64,000 nt of DNA. Source: Paraburkholderia domus. GTDB taxonomy: Bacteria > Pseudomonadota > Gammaproteobacteria > Burkholderiales > Burkholderiaceae. How positions within the stretch are numbered: the stretch's first letter is position 1; each line of letters starts with the position of its first letter. The stretch is from positions 62,001 through 126,000 of the forward strand of contig NZ_CAJNAT010000021.1 in the NCBI RefSeq assembly GCF_905220705.1. The letters run 5' to 3'. The notes under the pieces were generated by a model that saw only the letters and a program-made list of their open reading frames with translations, had not been told where the DNA came from and did not search any database. Shown here in pieces: positions 44,139-52,475 of the stretch. A program made the translations under genes and the position numbers.

Positions 44139-44530
44139 GCACCCACGCACGCACGTCCACACGCACGGTCACGCCTGGCCGCAAGCTCGACTTCCGCGCC
44201 CGCAATCATCCCGCGTGGTGGGCCTTTCTGGTTCATCGGCTATCCGGTCTCGCGCTGGCCTTTTTCCTGCCCGCGCATTTCTGGGCACTCGGCACGGCGC
44301 TCAACGGCGCCGCGTCTTTCGAGTCGTTCCTGACGATCACGCGTGCGCCGGCATTCGTTTTCGCGGAGTGGGGGCTGGTCACGCTGCTCGCGGCGCATCT
44401 GATCGGCGGCGTGCGTCTGTTATTGATCGAGTTCCGGCCGTGGAGCGGTTTGCGTAAGGATCTCATCGCGTTGACCGCCGGCGGCGCGTTTGTCATCGGC
44501 ATGGCGTTTGCGCTTTCACTGACCCTGTGA
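44135..44530 (+). CDS. SDH/FRD-like membrane anchor subunit (second)
   Basis: 131 residues, three membrane helices. WAFLVHRLSGLALAFFLPAHFWALG has the H-R-x-S-G signature of SdhC-type quinone-site helices and a histidine in the second half; LAAHLIGGVRLLLIEF carries the potential heme-binding histidine. With the previous gene it completes the membrane part of a four-subunit complex. Overlaps the preceding gene (ATGA). Confidence 0.75.
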   Translation: MSTHARTSTRTVTPGRKLDFRARNHPAWWAFLVHRLSGLALAFFLPAHFWALGTALNGAASFESFLTITRAPAFVFAEWGLVTLLAAHLIGGVRLLLIEFRPWSGLRKDLIALTAGGAFVIGMAFALSLTL

Positions 44531-44554
44531 GCGAGCGTCTTCGAAGAGGCTTCA

Positions 44555-45460
44555 ATGGAAACCACGACGAGATTCACAACGGATTTCACCGTCGATTACG
44601 CGTTGATCGAAGAGATTGCCAAGACGCTGTATATCCGCTCGCTCAAGCAGCTTCCGCCGGATATCAAGGACGGCATCGCGAAGCTCGAAGCCGGCGAGCG
44701 TAACGACACCGCGCGGCGGGTGCTCGGCACGATGCGCCAGAACATCGTGGTGGCTGAGCGTGACGACAATCTGCTTTGTCAGGACACCGGGCTGCCGATC
44801 TACAACATCACGATCGGCCAGGACGTGCGGTTCGACGGCATGCGCCTGAAGGCTGCGATTCGAAGCGGCTGTGCTCGCGCCACGCATGAGCATCCTCTAC
44901 GCTCGTCGGTTGTCCATCCGCTTACGCGCCACAACGAGCAGAATTCTTGCGGTGCGGAAGTCCCCGTGATTCATGTCGATTTCGACGATTCGCCGGGGAC
45001 GCTGTCCATCGAAATGATTCCGAAGGGCAGCGGCTCGGAGAACAACTCGTTTCTACGCATGGCGATTCCGGCTGAGGGTGTCGATGCGATCCGGCGCTTC
45101 GTGATTGATTGTGTAGTCGATGCGGGCGGCAAGACATGTCCGCCGACGATCGTCGGTGTCGGCATCGGCGGTACTTCGGACCTGTGCGTGGCGCTGGCGA
45201 AGCGCGCGGCCACGCGGGCGCTCGGCACCCACTGCCGCGATGAACACGGTGCGGCGCTGGAGCAGCAGTTGTCGGCGGCGGTCAATCAGCTGGGCGTCGG
45301 ACCGCAAGGATTGGGCGGCGATGCGACCGCGTTCGCCGTGCACGTCGAACTGGCTGCCACTCACATTACGATGAACCCGGTCGCCGTGAACATGCAGTGC
45401 CATTCGGCACGGCGCGCGCGCGCGACCGTGACCGCGCAGGGAGTGGCATATGGCTACTGA
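44555..45460 (+). CDS. Class I fumarase/tartrate dehydratase-like alpha subunit
   Basis: 301 residues, the size of separate alpha subunits such as TtdA. Three cysteines at the expected [4Fe-4S] ligand places: C75 (LLCQDTGLPI), C195 (KTCPPTIVGVGIGG) and C282 (NMQCHSARRA). The fold adds or removes water across a C4 double bond (fumarate-malate, tartrate-oxaloacetate, mesaconate-citramalate). It overlaps the beta-subunit gene by 11 bp. Together with the SDH-like complex it could dehydrogenate then hydrate a substituted succinate. Specificity cannot be read. Confidence 0.82.
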   Translation: METTTRFTTDFTVDYALIEEIAKTLYIRSLKQLPPDIKDGIAKLEAGERNDTARRVLGTMRQNIVVAERDDNLLCQDTGLPIYNITIGQDVRFDGMRLKAAIRSGCARATHEHPLRSSVVHPLTRHNEQNSCGAEVPVIHVDFDDSPGTLSIEMIPKGSGSENNSFLRMAIPAEGVDAIRRFVIDCVVDAGGKTCPPTIVGVGIGGTSDLCVALAKRAATRALGTHCRDEHGAALEQQLSAAVNQLGVGPQGLGGDATAFAVHVELAATHITMNPVAVNMQCHSARRARATVTAQGVAYGY

Positions 45461-46085
45461 AACGCCTTCCACCGGCACGCATCACACGCTCGACATGCCG
45501 GCGAGCGAGGCGCAGATCCGCGCGTTGCGCATCGGAGATACGGTGACGCTCAATCACACCCTGTTCGGTATTCGTGACGCCACCCAGATCCACATGTTCG
45601 ACCACGGCCGCACCACGCGCTTCGATTTGCACGGTCACGCAGTGATTCATACGGCGCCGAATGTGCGGCGCGTGGCGGTCTCGCCTGAGCATCCCGCAGG
45701 TTACGAACCGGTGTGCATCGGCACGACGACGTCCGCGCGCATGGAACGCTTTACCGCGCCGTTGATGCAGACCTACGGCGTGCGTGCCGTGATCGGCAAG
45801 GGTGGCCTCGGCACGGCCTCGAGCGCCGCGTTCGTGGAATTCGGCGGCGTCTATCTGGCGATCGTCGGCGGCACGGCGGCGTTGGAAACCACCTGGATCG
45901 AACAGATCGAAGACGTGGATCTCGACGATCTCAATCCCGAATCGCTCTGGCGCTTCAGGATTCGCGGCTTCGGCCCGTTGCTGGTCGCCATGGATAGTCA
46001 CGGCGGCAGCCTCTACACGGCAGTTCAACAGAATACGCGGTCGCAGCGCGATGCAGTGCTCGCGTCGCTCGGCATTCGCGTGTGA
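45450..46085 (+). CDS. Class I fumarase/tartrate dehydratase-like beta subunit
   Basis: 211 residues, the beta partner. TTTSARMERFTAPLMQTYGVRAVIGKGGLGTAS is the conserved core with the GKGG loop. The later CIG/T region and the D-S-H-G near the end are family features. It overlaps the alpha gene by 11 bp. It is fused to alpha in the classical FumA, separate here as in TtdB. Confidence 0.8.
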   Translation: MATETPSTGTHHTLDMPASEAQIRALRIGDTVTLNHTLFGIRDATQIHMFDHGRTTRFDLHGHAVIHTAPNVRRVAVSPEHPAGYEPVCIGTTTSARMERFTAPLMQTYGVRAVIGKGGLGTASSAAFVEFGGVYLAIVGGTAALETTWIEQIEDVDLDDLNPESLWRFRIRGFGPLLVAMDSHGGSLYTAVQQNTRSQRDAVLASLGIRV

Positions 46086-46107
46086 GACGTATCCGGAACG
46101 CGACCCC

Positions 46108-47844
46108 ATGAAACAGTTCGATACCGACATTCTCATTCTGGGCAGCGGCGGCGCCGGCCTGTTCGCGGCGCTGCACGCGCAGGCGGCCGCGCCGCAATTG
46201 CGCATTACCGTAGCGGTCAAAGGGTTGCTCGGCAAATGCGGCTGTACGCGCATGGTGCAGGGTGGCTACAACGTCGCGCTCGCACCGGGCGATTCGATCG
46301 AGCGGCACTTCATGGACACGATCGAAGGCGGCAAATGGCTCTCGAATCAGGACCTGGCGTGGATGCTGGTGACGGGCGCCGTCGAGCGGATTCGCGAACT
46401 GGAAAACGAACTGGGCTGTTTCTTCGACCGCAATCCGGATGGCTCCGTGCGGCAGAAAGCGTTCGCCGGTCAGACTTTCGACCGCACTGTCCATAAGGGG
46501 GACCAGACGGGCATCGAGATCATCAACCGGTTGGCGGAGCAGGTGTGGGCACGCGGTATCGACCGGCTGGAAGAGCATCGCGCGGTGGAGTTCATTCGCA
46601 GCCGCGACGGTGCATCGCTCGCCGGCGTGTTGATGATCGACATGCGTAACGGCGAATTCGTGTTCGTCCGCACTCAGGCCGTGTTGCTCGCGACCGGCGG
46701 CGGCCCGACCATGTATCGCTATCACACGCCGAGCGGCGACAAGAGTTGCGACGGCATGGCGATGGCGTTGCGCGCCGGCCTGACCCTGCGCGACATGGAG
46801 ATGGTGCAGTTTCATCCGACCGGACTGCTGGCGGGCGCCGACACGCGCATGACCGGCACCGTGCTCGAAGAAGGGCTGCGCGGCGCGGGCGGGTATCTGC
46901 TCACCGGTGCGGGCGAGCGTTTCATGCAGGCTTACGATCCGCGCGCCGAACGTGCGACGCGCGATGTGGTTTCGCGCAGCATCTTCCGCGAGCTGCGCGC
47001 CGGCCACGCGACGCCCAACGGCGGCGTCTATTTGCAAATGCATCATCTCGGCGCCGAGAGTGTGCGCAAGCGCTTCAAGGGCATGGTCGAGCGCTGTGCC
47101 GACTGCGGCTTCGATCTGGCGGGCGGTCTCGTCGAAGTCGTGCCCACGGCGCATTACATGATGGGCGGCGTCGTCTTCGAATCCAATTGCGCGACCACGC
47201 TGCCGGGCCTTTTCGTGGCCGGCGAGGACGCGGGTGGCGTGCACGGCGCAAACCGGTTGGGCGGCAACGGCGTGGCGAATTCGACGGTGTTCGGCGGGAT
47301 CGCGGGCGACACGCTGGCGGCGTGGGTGCCGCGCCACGGCCATTTCGCCGATGCCGATACCGACGCGATCAACGCGGCGATGGCCCGCTGCACTCGCCCC
47401 TTGCACCAGCCGCGCGGCAATCTCGAAGCGATCCGCGACGCGCTCGCCGAAGTCATGTGGAACGATGTCGGCATTCTGCGCGACGCAGCGGGGCTCGAGC
47501 GCGCGCGGCGTCAACTGGTGGAGCTTGACGCACAGCTCGACGAAACCGGTATCGACGGCCGCGATTTGCGCTTCAATCTGTCCTGGCACGACTGGATGAA
47601 CCTGCGCAATCTGATCCTCGTAAGCCGCGCGATCACCGAGTCGGCGCTGCTCAGGGAGAACTCACGCGGCGCGCATTATCGCGAGGACTTTCCTGACGCG
47701 GGCGAACTGGAGACATCCGAATATATGTGCCTGCGCCTCGAAGGCGAAAACTTCGCGGCAAGCCGTCAACCGGTTCAGTTCACGCGGGTGCGTCCTGGCG
47801 AGTCGCTGATCGAAGAAGAAAGCTCGGCGGTGTCGATGAAATGA
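46108..47844 (+). CDS. SDH/FRD-like flavoprotein lacking the covalent-FAD histidine
   Basis: 578 residues from ATG 46108. The FAD motif LILGSGGAGLFAALHA is clear. Substrate residues are all present: the histidine in QFHPTG, arginine in EEGLRGAGG, histidine in PTAHYMMGG, arginine in GANRLGGNG. In place of the S-H-T-x-x-x-QGG histidine that binds FAD covalently in SdhA, Cys46 stands in CTRMVQGG. FAD is thus probably non-covalent, as in L-aspartate oxidase and soluble fumarate reductases, which alters its redox potential. Last gene of the operon; its 3' end overlaps the convergent LysR gene by 70 bp. The natural substrate may be a substituted succinate or fumarate. Confidence 0.85.
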   Translation: MKQFDTDILILGSGGAGLFAALHAQAAAPQLRITVAVKGLLGKCGCTRMVQGGYNVALAPGDSIERHFMDTIEGGKWLSNQDLAWMLVTGAVERIRELENELGCFFDRNPDGSVRQKAFAGQTFDRTVHKGDQTGIEIINRLAEQVWARGIDRLEEHRAVEFIRSRDGASLAGVLMIDMRNGEFVFVRTQAVLLATGGGPTMYRYHTPSGDKSCDGMAMALRAGLTLRDMEMVQFHPTGLLAGADTRMTGTVLEEGLRGAGGYLLTGAGERFMQAYDPRAERATRDVVSRSIFRELRAGHATPNGGVYLQMHHLGAESVRKRFKGMVERCADCGFDLAGGLVEVVPTAHYMMGGVVFESNCATTLPGLFVAGEDAGGVHGANRLGGNGVANSTVFGGIAGDTLAAWVPRHGHFADADTDAINAAMARCTRPLHQPRGNLEAIRDALAEVMWNDVGILRDAAGLERARRQLVELDAQLDETGIDGRDLRFNLSWHDWMNLRNLILVSRAITESALLRENSRGAHYREDFPDAGELETSEYMCLRLEGENFAASRQPVQFTRVRPGESLIEEESSAVSMK

Positions 47845-48692
47845 CGCTTCACGGCATCCGTGAACGCCTCGCGCGGGTGATCGCGCCGTTCCAGCAGACC
47901 GACCCGGCGCGGCGTGATGCGCTCGGGCAGCGGCGTGACCTGCAGGCCCGTCTCGCGGGTCCAGTGCGCGTTGGCGAGAAGCGGCACGATGGACACGCCG
48001 AAGCCGCGCCGCACCATTTCAGAAATGGCCTCGATCGAATTCAGCTCCATGATCTCGTCGCTCGCAAAGCCGAGTTGGCGAAGCGCGTTGTCGACGAGCA
48101 CGCCGGTCCAGGTATGACGGTCGAAGCGGATAAACGGCTCTTCGAGCAAGGATTCGATCGACGCGTGCTGGCCGCTCGCGGGTGAAATGAACACCATCGG
48201 TTCGCTATACAGCACGGTCCATTTGAGCGCCGCCGGCAGCGCGGACGGCGATTGCGCGACGATTGCCGCATCGAGTTCGCCGCTCTCCACGCGTGCCGCA
48301 AAATCGCTCGACAGCCCCGTGAACAGCTTCAGATCGAGACGCGGATAGCGTTGCTTGAGTTTGAGCATCGCGTCGGCAAACGCGCCCATCAGCGAGGAGA
48401 CGAGGGCGCCGACGCGAACCGTGCCCGACAGCTCGCCGGCATCGCCCGTCGCGAGAATCTGCCGATAGTTTGCTACCAGCGTTTCCGCGAGTGGCAGCAC
48501 GGCGCGGCCCTGTGCGCTGAGCGACACCGAGCGGGCTGCGCGATCGAACAGCACGAGGTCGAGATCGCGTTCCAGCGAGCGCATCTGCAAGCCGACCGCA
48601 GCCTGCGTCAGACACACCTCTTCAGCGGCGGCGGCGAACGAGCCGTGCCGCGCCACCGAAAGAAACGTCACGAAATAGCGAATCGCGCTCAC
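47775..48692 (-). CDS. LysR-family regulator of the ABC-transporter operon
   Basis: 305 residues. The N-terminal HTH is YFVTFLSVARHGSFAAAAEEVCLTQAAVGLQMRSLERDL. The effector domain follows from about residue 90. It is the fourth gene after the substrate-binding protein, ATPase and permease genes, 16 bp behind the permease, and therefore probably regulates them. Its 3' end overlaps the flavoprotein gene in the opposite direction by 70 bp. Effector unknown. Confidence 0.85.
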   Translation of the reverse strand: MSAIRYFVTFLSVARHGSFAAAAEEVCLTQAAVGLQMRSLERDLDLVLFDRAARSVSLSAQGRAVLPLAETLVANYRQILATGDAGELSGTVRVGALVSSLMGAFADAMLKLKQRYPRLDLKLFTGLSSDFAARVESGELDAAIVAQSPSALPAALKWTVLYSEPMVFISPASGQHASIESLLEEPFIRFDRHTWTGVLVDNALRQLGFASDEIMELNSIEAISEMVRRGFGVSIVPLLANAHWTRETGLQVTPLPERITPRRVGLLERRDHPREAFTDAVKRHFIDTAELSSSISDSPGRTRVN

Positions 48693-48708
48693 GACGGCTC
48701 CGCTCCCT

Positions 48709-49614
48709 TTACTGCATGCCCCAGCGCTGCACTGTATGACGCTCCAGCACGCGGAAAATCAGATTCTCGACGGCGAGCCCGATCAGAATCACGGTGAACA
48801 GACCGGCAAACACATTGGCGATATCGAGCAGATTCTTGTTCTCGTAGATGAACCAGCCGAGGCCGCCCGAACCGGAACTCACGCCGAATACCAGCTCGGC
48901 CGCGATCAGCGTGCGCCATGCAAAAGCCCAGCCGATTTTCAGCCCGGTGAGGATGCTTGGGAACGCCGCGGGCACGAGAATCTGCAGCACGTAGCGGCCG
49001 CCACGCAAGCCGTAGTTGCGCCCGACCATCTTCAGCGTGTTGCTGACCGACAAAAACCCCGAGTGCGTATTGAGTGCCACCGACCACGTGACCGAATGCA
49101 CCAGCACGAAGATCAGGCTGCCGTTGCCGAGGCCGAACCAGATCAGCGCCAGCGGCAGCAGCGCGATGGCGGGCAACGGATTGAGCATGGAGGTCATCGT
49201 CTCCAGAAAATCGGTGCCGATGCGCGAGGTGATCGCCGCAGCCGTGAGCAGGGCGGCGAGTACGATCCCGAACGCGTAGCCGATCAGCAACACATGGATC
49301 GACGCCCACGCCTTGCCCGGCAATTCGCCGCTTGCAATGCTTTTGAAGAAAGCATCGATGGTCGCGCTGAAGGTCGGAAACAGCAGCGGGTTGTTCAGCC
49401 AGCGACCATAGATTTCCCAGATACCCGCGAGCAGCATCAGAATGACCAGCTTGCGAATCCAGGCCTGGTTATAAAGCCGCTCGAACGGCGACAAGGGTTT
49501 TTCGACGACGCTGAACTCGCGTGTCTCGGATGGCTCGCGGACCACGTCGGCGCGCCGTACGACAGGCGGGACATTGCGATGACTGGAGCTGCCGTGGGTA
49601 AGCATGTCAGACAT
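48709..49614 (-). CDS. ABC transporter permease (nitrate/taurine/sulfonate type)
   Basis: 301 residues from ATG 49612-49614 (MSDMLTHGSS). Six or so membrane helices. The family's EAA-like cytoplasmic loop is near NTLKMVGRNYGLRGGRYVLQILVPAAFPSILTGLKIGWAFAWRTLIAAE. This is the SsuC/TauC/NrtB group, which imports sulfonates, taurine, nitrate or related anions. It overlaps the ATPase gene by 8 bp. In this neighbourhood a sulfonate is the likely cargo. Confidence 0.85.
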   Translation of the reverse strand: MSDMLTHGSSSHRNVPPVVRRADVVREPSETREFSVVEKPLSPFERLYNQAWIRKLVILMLLAGIWEIYGRWLNNPLLFPTFSATIDAFFKSIASGELPGKAWASIHVLLIGYAFGIVLAALLTAAAITSRIGTDFLETMTSMLNPLPAIALLPLALIWFGLGNGSLIFVLVHSVTWSVALNTHSGFLSVSNTLKMVGRNYGLRGGRYVLQILVPAAFPSILTGLKIGWAFAWRTLIAAELVFGVSSGSGGLGWFIYENKNLLDIANVFAGLFTVILIGLAVENLIFRVLERHTVQRWGMQ

Positions 49615-50404
49615 TTTCCGCCCTCTCGATTTCGTCTTCGAACAGCATGTGCTGGATGCGCTTTTCCAGCGCAATAGCGGCTTCCGGCGTCGCCGCCGTT
49701 TCAAGTTCGGCTTTCACCTGGCCGGGGTGCGGCGACAACAGCAGAATCCGGCTGCCCACCTTGATCGCTTCGGGAATCGAGTGCGTGACAAATAGCACGG
49801 TGAAGCGTGTCTCGTCCCAGAGCGCAAGGAGTTCGTCCTGCATCTTGCGGCGGGTGAGTGCGTCGAGCGCGGCGAACGGCTCATCCATCAGCAGGATGTC
49901 GGGCTCCATCGCCATACCGCGCGCAATGGCGACGCGCTGCTTCATGCCGCCCGAGAGCGTATGCGGATAGCTGTCGGCGAACGAGGAGAGATTGACCTTG
50001 TCGATGTAATGCATCGCGCGGTCCTCGATTTCCTTCGCGGGCAACCGATGCGACGCCTGCAGCGCGAACATCACGTTCTGCCTGACCGTTTTCCACGGCA
50101 GCAACTGGTCGAATTCCTGAAACACCATCATCCGGTCGGGGCCGGGGCGGGTGACGACTTTTCCCTTCAGCGAAATCGTGCCCTCGGTCGGCGCGAGATA
50201 ACCGCCGACGCTCTTGAGCAAGGTCGACTTGCCGCAGCCGGACGGGCCCAGCAAGACAAATCGATCGCCGCGGAATACTTCGAAGTCCACGCGGTAAGTG
50301 GCCATCACGAGGGTTTTCGGTGTTTTGTATTGCAGCGTCACGCCGCGCACGGCAAGCAGCGGCGACGTGTCGGGATAAGGCGTGGCTTCGGTCGCGGCGC
50401 GCAT
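49607..50404 (-). CDS. ABC transporter ATP-binding protein (sulfonate/nitrate type)
   Basis: 265 residues. Walker A GPSGCGKST, Q-loop VFQEFDQLLPW, signature LSGGMKQR, Walker B ILLMDEP and H-loop VTHS are all present. The FQEFDQLLPWKTVRQNV stretch is typical of the SsuB/TauB/NrtD group. Energises import through the permease encoded downstream. One base after the binding-protein gene. Confidence 0.92.
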   Translation of the reverse strand: MRAATEATPYPDTSPLLAVRGVTLQYKTPKTLVMATYRVDFEVFRGDRFVLLGPSGCGKSTLLKSVGGYLAPTEGTISLKGKVVTRPGPDRMMVFQEFDQLLPWKTVRQNVMFALQASHRLPAKEIEDRAMHYIDKVNLSSFADSYPHTLSGGMKQRVAIARGMAMEPDILLMDEPFAALDALTRRKMQDELLALWDETRFTVLFVTHSIPEAIKVGSRILLLSPHPGQVKAELETAATPEAAIALEKRIQHMLFEDEIERAENV

Positions 50405-50405
50405 A

Positions 50406-51425
50406 TCAGCTTCCTTGCAGGGATTGAGCGGTCGGGAAAAACATGTCCTTCCACGATTGCGGCTTAGTCTTGATGAGCCCGGTGCGCGCCATGAAATCGG
50501 CGTATTTGATGGTGTTCTGCGGCACGGTGGTGAACGACACGTCCGGCGACGAGATCATTTTCTCCACTTCGTCGACGCTGCTCTTTTCCTTCGATATCCG
50601 CAGATAGGCGATGGCGGCCGCGTGCTTGTCATGATTGATCCAGGCTTCCGATTCGTCTAACGCGTCCATGAACGCCTTCGTCAGTTTCGGGTTCTCCTGA
50701 TAGAAGCGCGTCGTGCACCAGACGAGGTTGAAACTCGATTTGCCGCCGAGCACGTCATACGAATTGAGCACGGTATGCACATTCGGCTTTTGCAACTCCT
50801 GTTCCTGGAACGGCGGCGAGCCGAAGTGCGCGGTGACCTCGCTGTTGCCGGACATCATGGCCTGCTGCGCATCCGGGTGAGCGAGCGACACGGTGTATTT
50901 GTCGAGTTGGCCCTGATTCCCCGGGCCGAATGCTTTTTCCGCAGCCATCTGCAAGGTGATCGCCTGGATCGACACCTTGGCCGCTGGCAGCGCGATCTTG
51001 TCCTGACCCGTGAAGTCCTTCACGGTCTTCACTTTTGCGTTGGTCGTATTGAGCAGCAGCGGCATCGAATTGATCGCAGCCAACGCCTTGACCTCGACCG
51101 GCGTGCCCTTGGTGCGCGACCACAGCAGCACAAGCGGCGCCACGCCCCCCGAGGCGATCTGCAACGAGTCGGACAGCAGCGAGTCGTTCATCACATTGCC
51201 GCCGGCAAACTCGACCCATGAAACTTTCAGATCCTTGATGCCCATCTGTGCCGCGTGTTTTTCCAGAAGCTTCTGGTCCTGCATGATCATGAGCGGCAGG
51301 TAGCTCACGCCATACTGGCGGGCAATCTTCACCTCGCTGAGTTCCGCGCGCGCGGAGCCGGCGGCAAGCATGCCGGACAGCATGCAGGCGACGCCTATCG
51401 ATCGAAATACGCTCTTCACGTTCAT
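50406..51425 (-). CDS. ABC transporter substrate-binding protein (SsuA/TauA-like)
   Basis: 339 residues from ATG 51423-51425 (MNVKSVFRSIG); a GTG three codons upstream is possible. Signal peptide to about residue 27 (SGMLAAGSARAE). The mature domain is a two-lobed NMT1/OpuAC-like protein, with YLPLMIMQDQKLLEK and VEFAGGNVMNDSLLSDSLQIASGGVAPLVLLWSRTKG as seen in alkanesulfonate- and taurine-binding proteins. First gene of the leftward transporter operon, divergent from suyA. Ligand is not shown by the sequence; sulfolactate or another sulfonate fits the setting. Confidence 0.82.
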   Translation of the reverse strand: MNVKSVFRSIGVACMLSGMLAAGSARAELSEVKIARQYGVSYLPLMIMQDQKLLEKHAAQMGIKDLKVSWVEFAGGNVMNDSLLSDSLQIASGGVAPLVLLWSRTKGTPVEVKALAAINSMPLLLNTTNAKVKTVKDFTGQDKIALPAAKVSIQAITLQMAAEKAFGPGNQGQLDKYTVSLAHPDAQQAMMSGNSEVTAHFGSPPFQEQELQKPNVHTVLNSYDVLGGKSSFNLVWCTTRFYQENPKLTKAFMDALDESEAWINHDKHAAAIAYLRISKEKSSVDEVEKMISSPDVSFTTVPQNTIKYADFMARTGLIKTKPQSWKDMFFPTAQSLQGS

Positions 51426-51785
51426 TGCTGGCACACCCTATGGTTGTGGAGCGCCGGCGAGGCGCGCGTGGGGACGAAGAAAGAAAAACGAGGCAAGGCG
51501 GCCAGGCGCTCACTTGCGCAAGGCGATTTGCCGGACGCGTTGCGTGACTGCATGCGCTAATGAGTACGTCAATGGGTGCGCAAATGAGCGCGCGAGCGAT
51601 GGAGCGAAGGGTGGCGTATGCCGCATGGGCGCAAGCAAGTCCCATGGCTTGTAGAGAGGGGCAAGCATCATGCGTGTCTCCTGTGGCCGGTCGTGCGTCG
51701 TGCGCGCACTGCATGCCGGCATGCGTTCAGCTCTTTTCCGGTGCGGCGATAAGCGTGTTGCAGTGCATCCAATGACCCGTGTTAT

Positions 51786-51801
51786 GTAGGTCATCTGTAT
51801 G
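51786..51801 (-). promoter_or_regulatory. GntR-like site 1 of the ABC/suy region
   Basis: Read on the minus strand: CATACAGATGACCTAC. It matches the site at 51921 in 14 of 16 bases and is oriented towards it, 120 bp apart. Possibly one of two operators for a looping repressor. Confidence 0.5.
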
Positions 51802-51920
51802 AGTTCGAAGTCTAGGCGATGACGCGCGTGAAAGCAAACTGGTAGAAACGCGGCATGCATCGCATCGACTGCGTTCATCAGCCGCAAGCGCGGGCACTAC
51901 TGGAAAACACTCATCCAACA

Positions 51921-51936
51921 CATATAGATGACCTAG
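51921..51936 (+). promoter_or_regulatory. GntR-like site 2 of the ABC/suy region
   Basis: CATATAGATGACCTAG; the sequence in the gntR operator (42852-42867) is CATCTAGATGAGATAG, 13 of 16 identical. It lies about 105 bp upstream of suyA, a place for repression or activation of the suy genes. Confidence 0.55.
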
Positions 51937-52040
51937 TTGACATACACAGACGTGCCGCCTAATATCAGTTCACAGCAGCGCGTTTGGCTCGCTGCCCCGG
52001 CGGGACCCACACCGCATTCAACACACGAACGGAGACGCTA

Positions 52041-52385
52041 ATGAGCAATCCCACGGCAGACATCAACGGTACCGCGGCAGCGGGCGCGGCGCCTGAACGC
52101 AAGACGATTCATATCGTGCTGCACGAGGCGAAAGACACAGTCGGCGTGGCAGTCGTCGAGGGCATCAAGGCGGGTACGCAACTCAACGCGTGGATCATGG
52201 ACGACGACGAGATCGTGACGTTTCCCGCCAAGCAGGACATTCCGATCGGTCACAAGGTGGCGCTCAAGGACATGGCGGTCGGCGACACGGTGTTCAAGTA
52301 CGGCGTGGATATCGGCAAGGTGGTCGCGCCGATCAGCGCCGGCGAGCACGCTCACGTGCACAACATCAAGACGAAGCGCTGGTAA
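52041..52385 (+). CDS. suyA: Sulfolactate sulfo-lyase alpha subunit-like (SAF domain)
   Basis: 114 residues: an SAF domain (VVEGIKAGTQLNAWIMDDDEIVTFPAKQDIPIGHKVALKDMAVGDTVFKYG). Small SAF proteins form the alpha subunit of (R)-3-sulfolactate sulfo-lyase, SuyA, or the split small subunit of altronate-type dehydratases. The sulfolactate choice rests on the neighbours: suyB-, slcC- and comC-like genes and a sulfite dehydrogenase. It has a ~20-residue N-terminal extension beyond the domain. First gene of the rightward operon, 90 bp before suyB. Confidence 0.72.
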   Translation: MSNPTADINGTAAAGAAPERKTIHIVLHEAKDTVGVAVVEGIKAGTQLNAWIMDDDEIVTFPAKQDIPIGHKVALKDMAVGDTVFKYGVDIGKVVAPISAGEHAHVHNIKTKRW

Positions 52386-52475
52386 GCGGGGGGCGTCTTT
52401 CCAGCCACCGCTTGTCCTTTTGCGAACCGCATCAAACCGAACCGAATCGAACCGAACCCGAACGAGAGACACACC

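Larger units (their letters stand above)
51426..52040. promoter_or_regulatory. Divergent control region between the ABC and suy operons
   Basis: 615 bp with no supported gene. It must hold promoters of both operons. Two sites at 51786 and 51921, oriented towards each other, resemble the GntR operator at 42836 (separate entries). The open frames inside lack any protein-like features. Confidence 0.55.

Noticed and set aside
51510..51887. Small gene between the ABC and suy operons
   Set aside because: Open frames in both strands lack ribosome sites and protein-like composition, and they cover the putative GntR sites.
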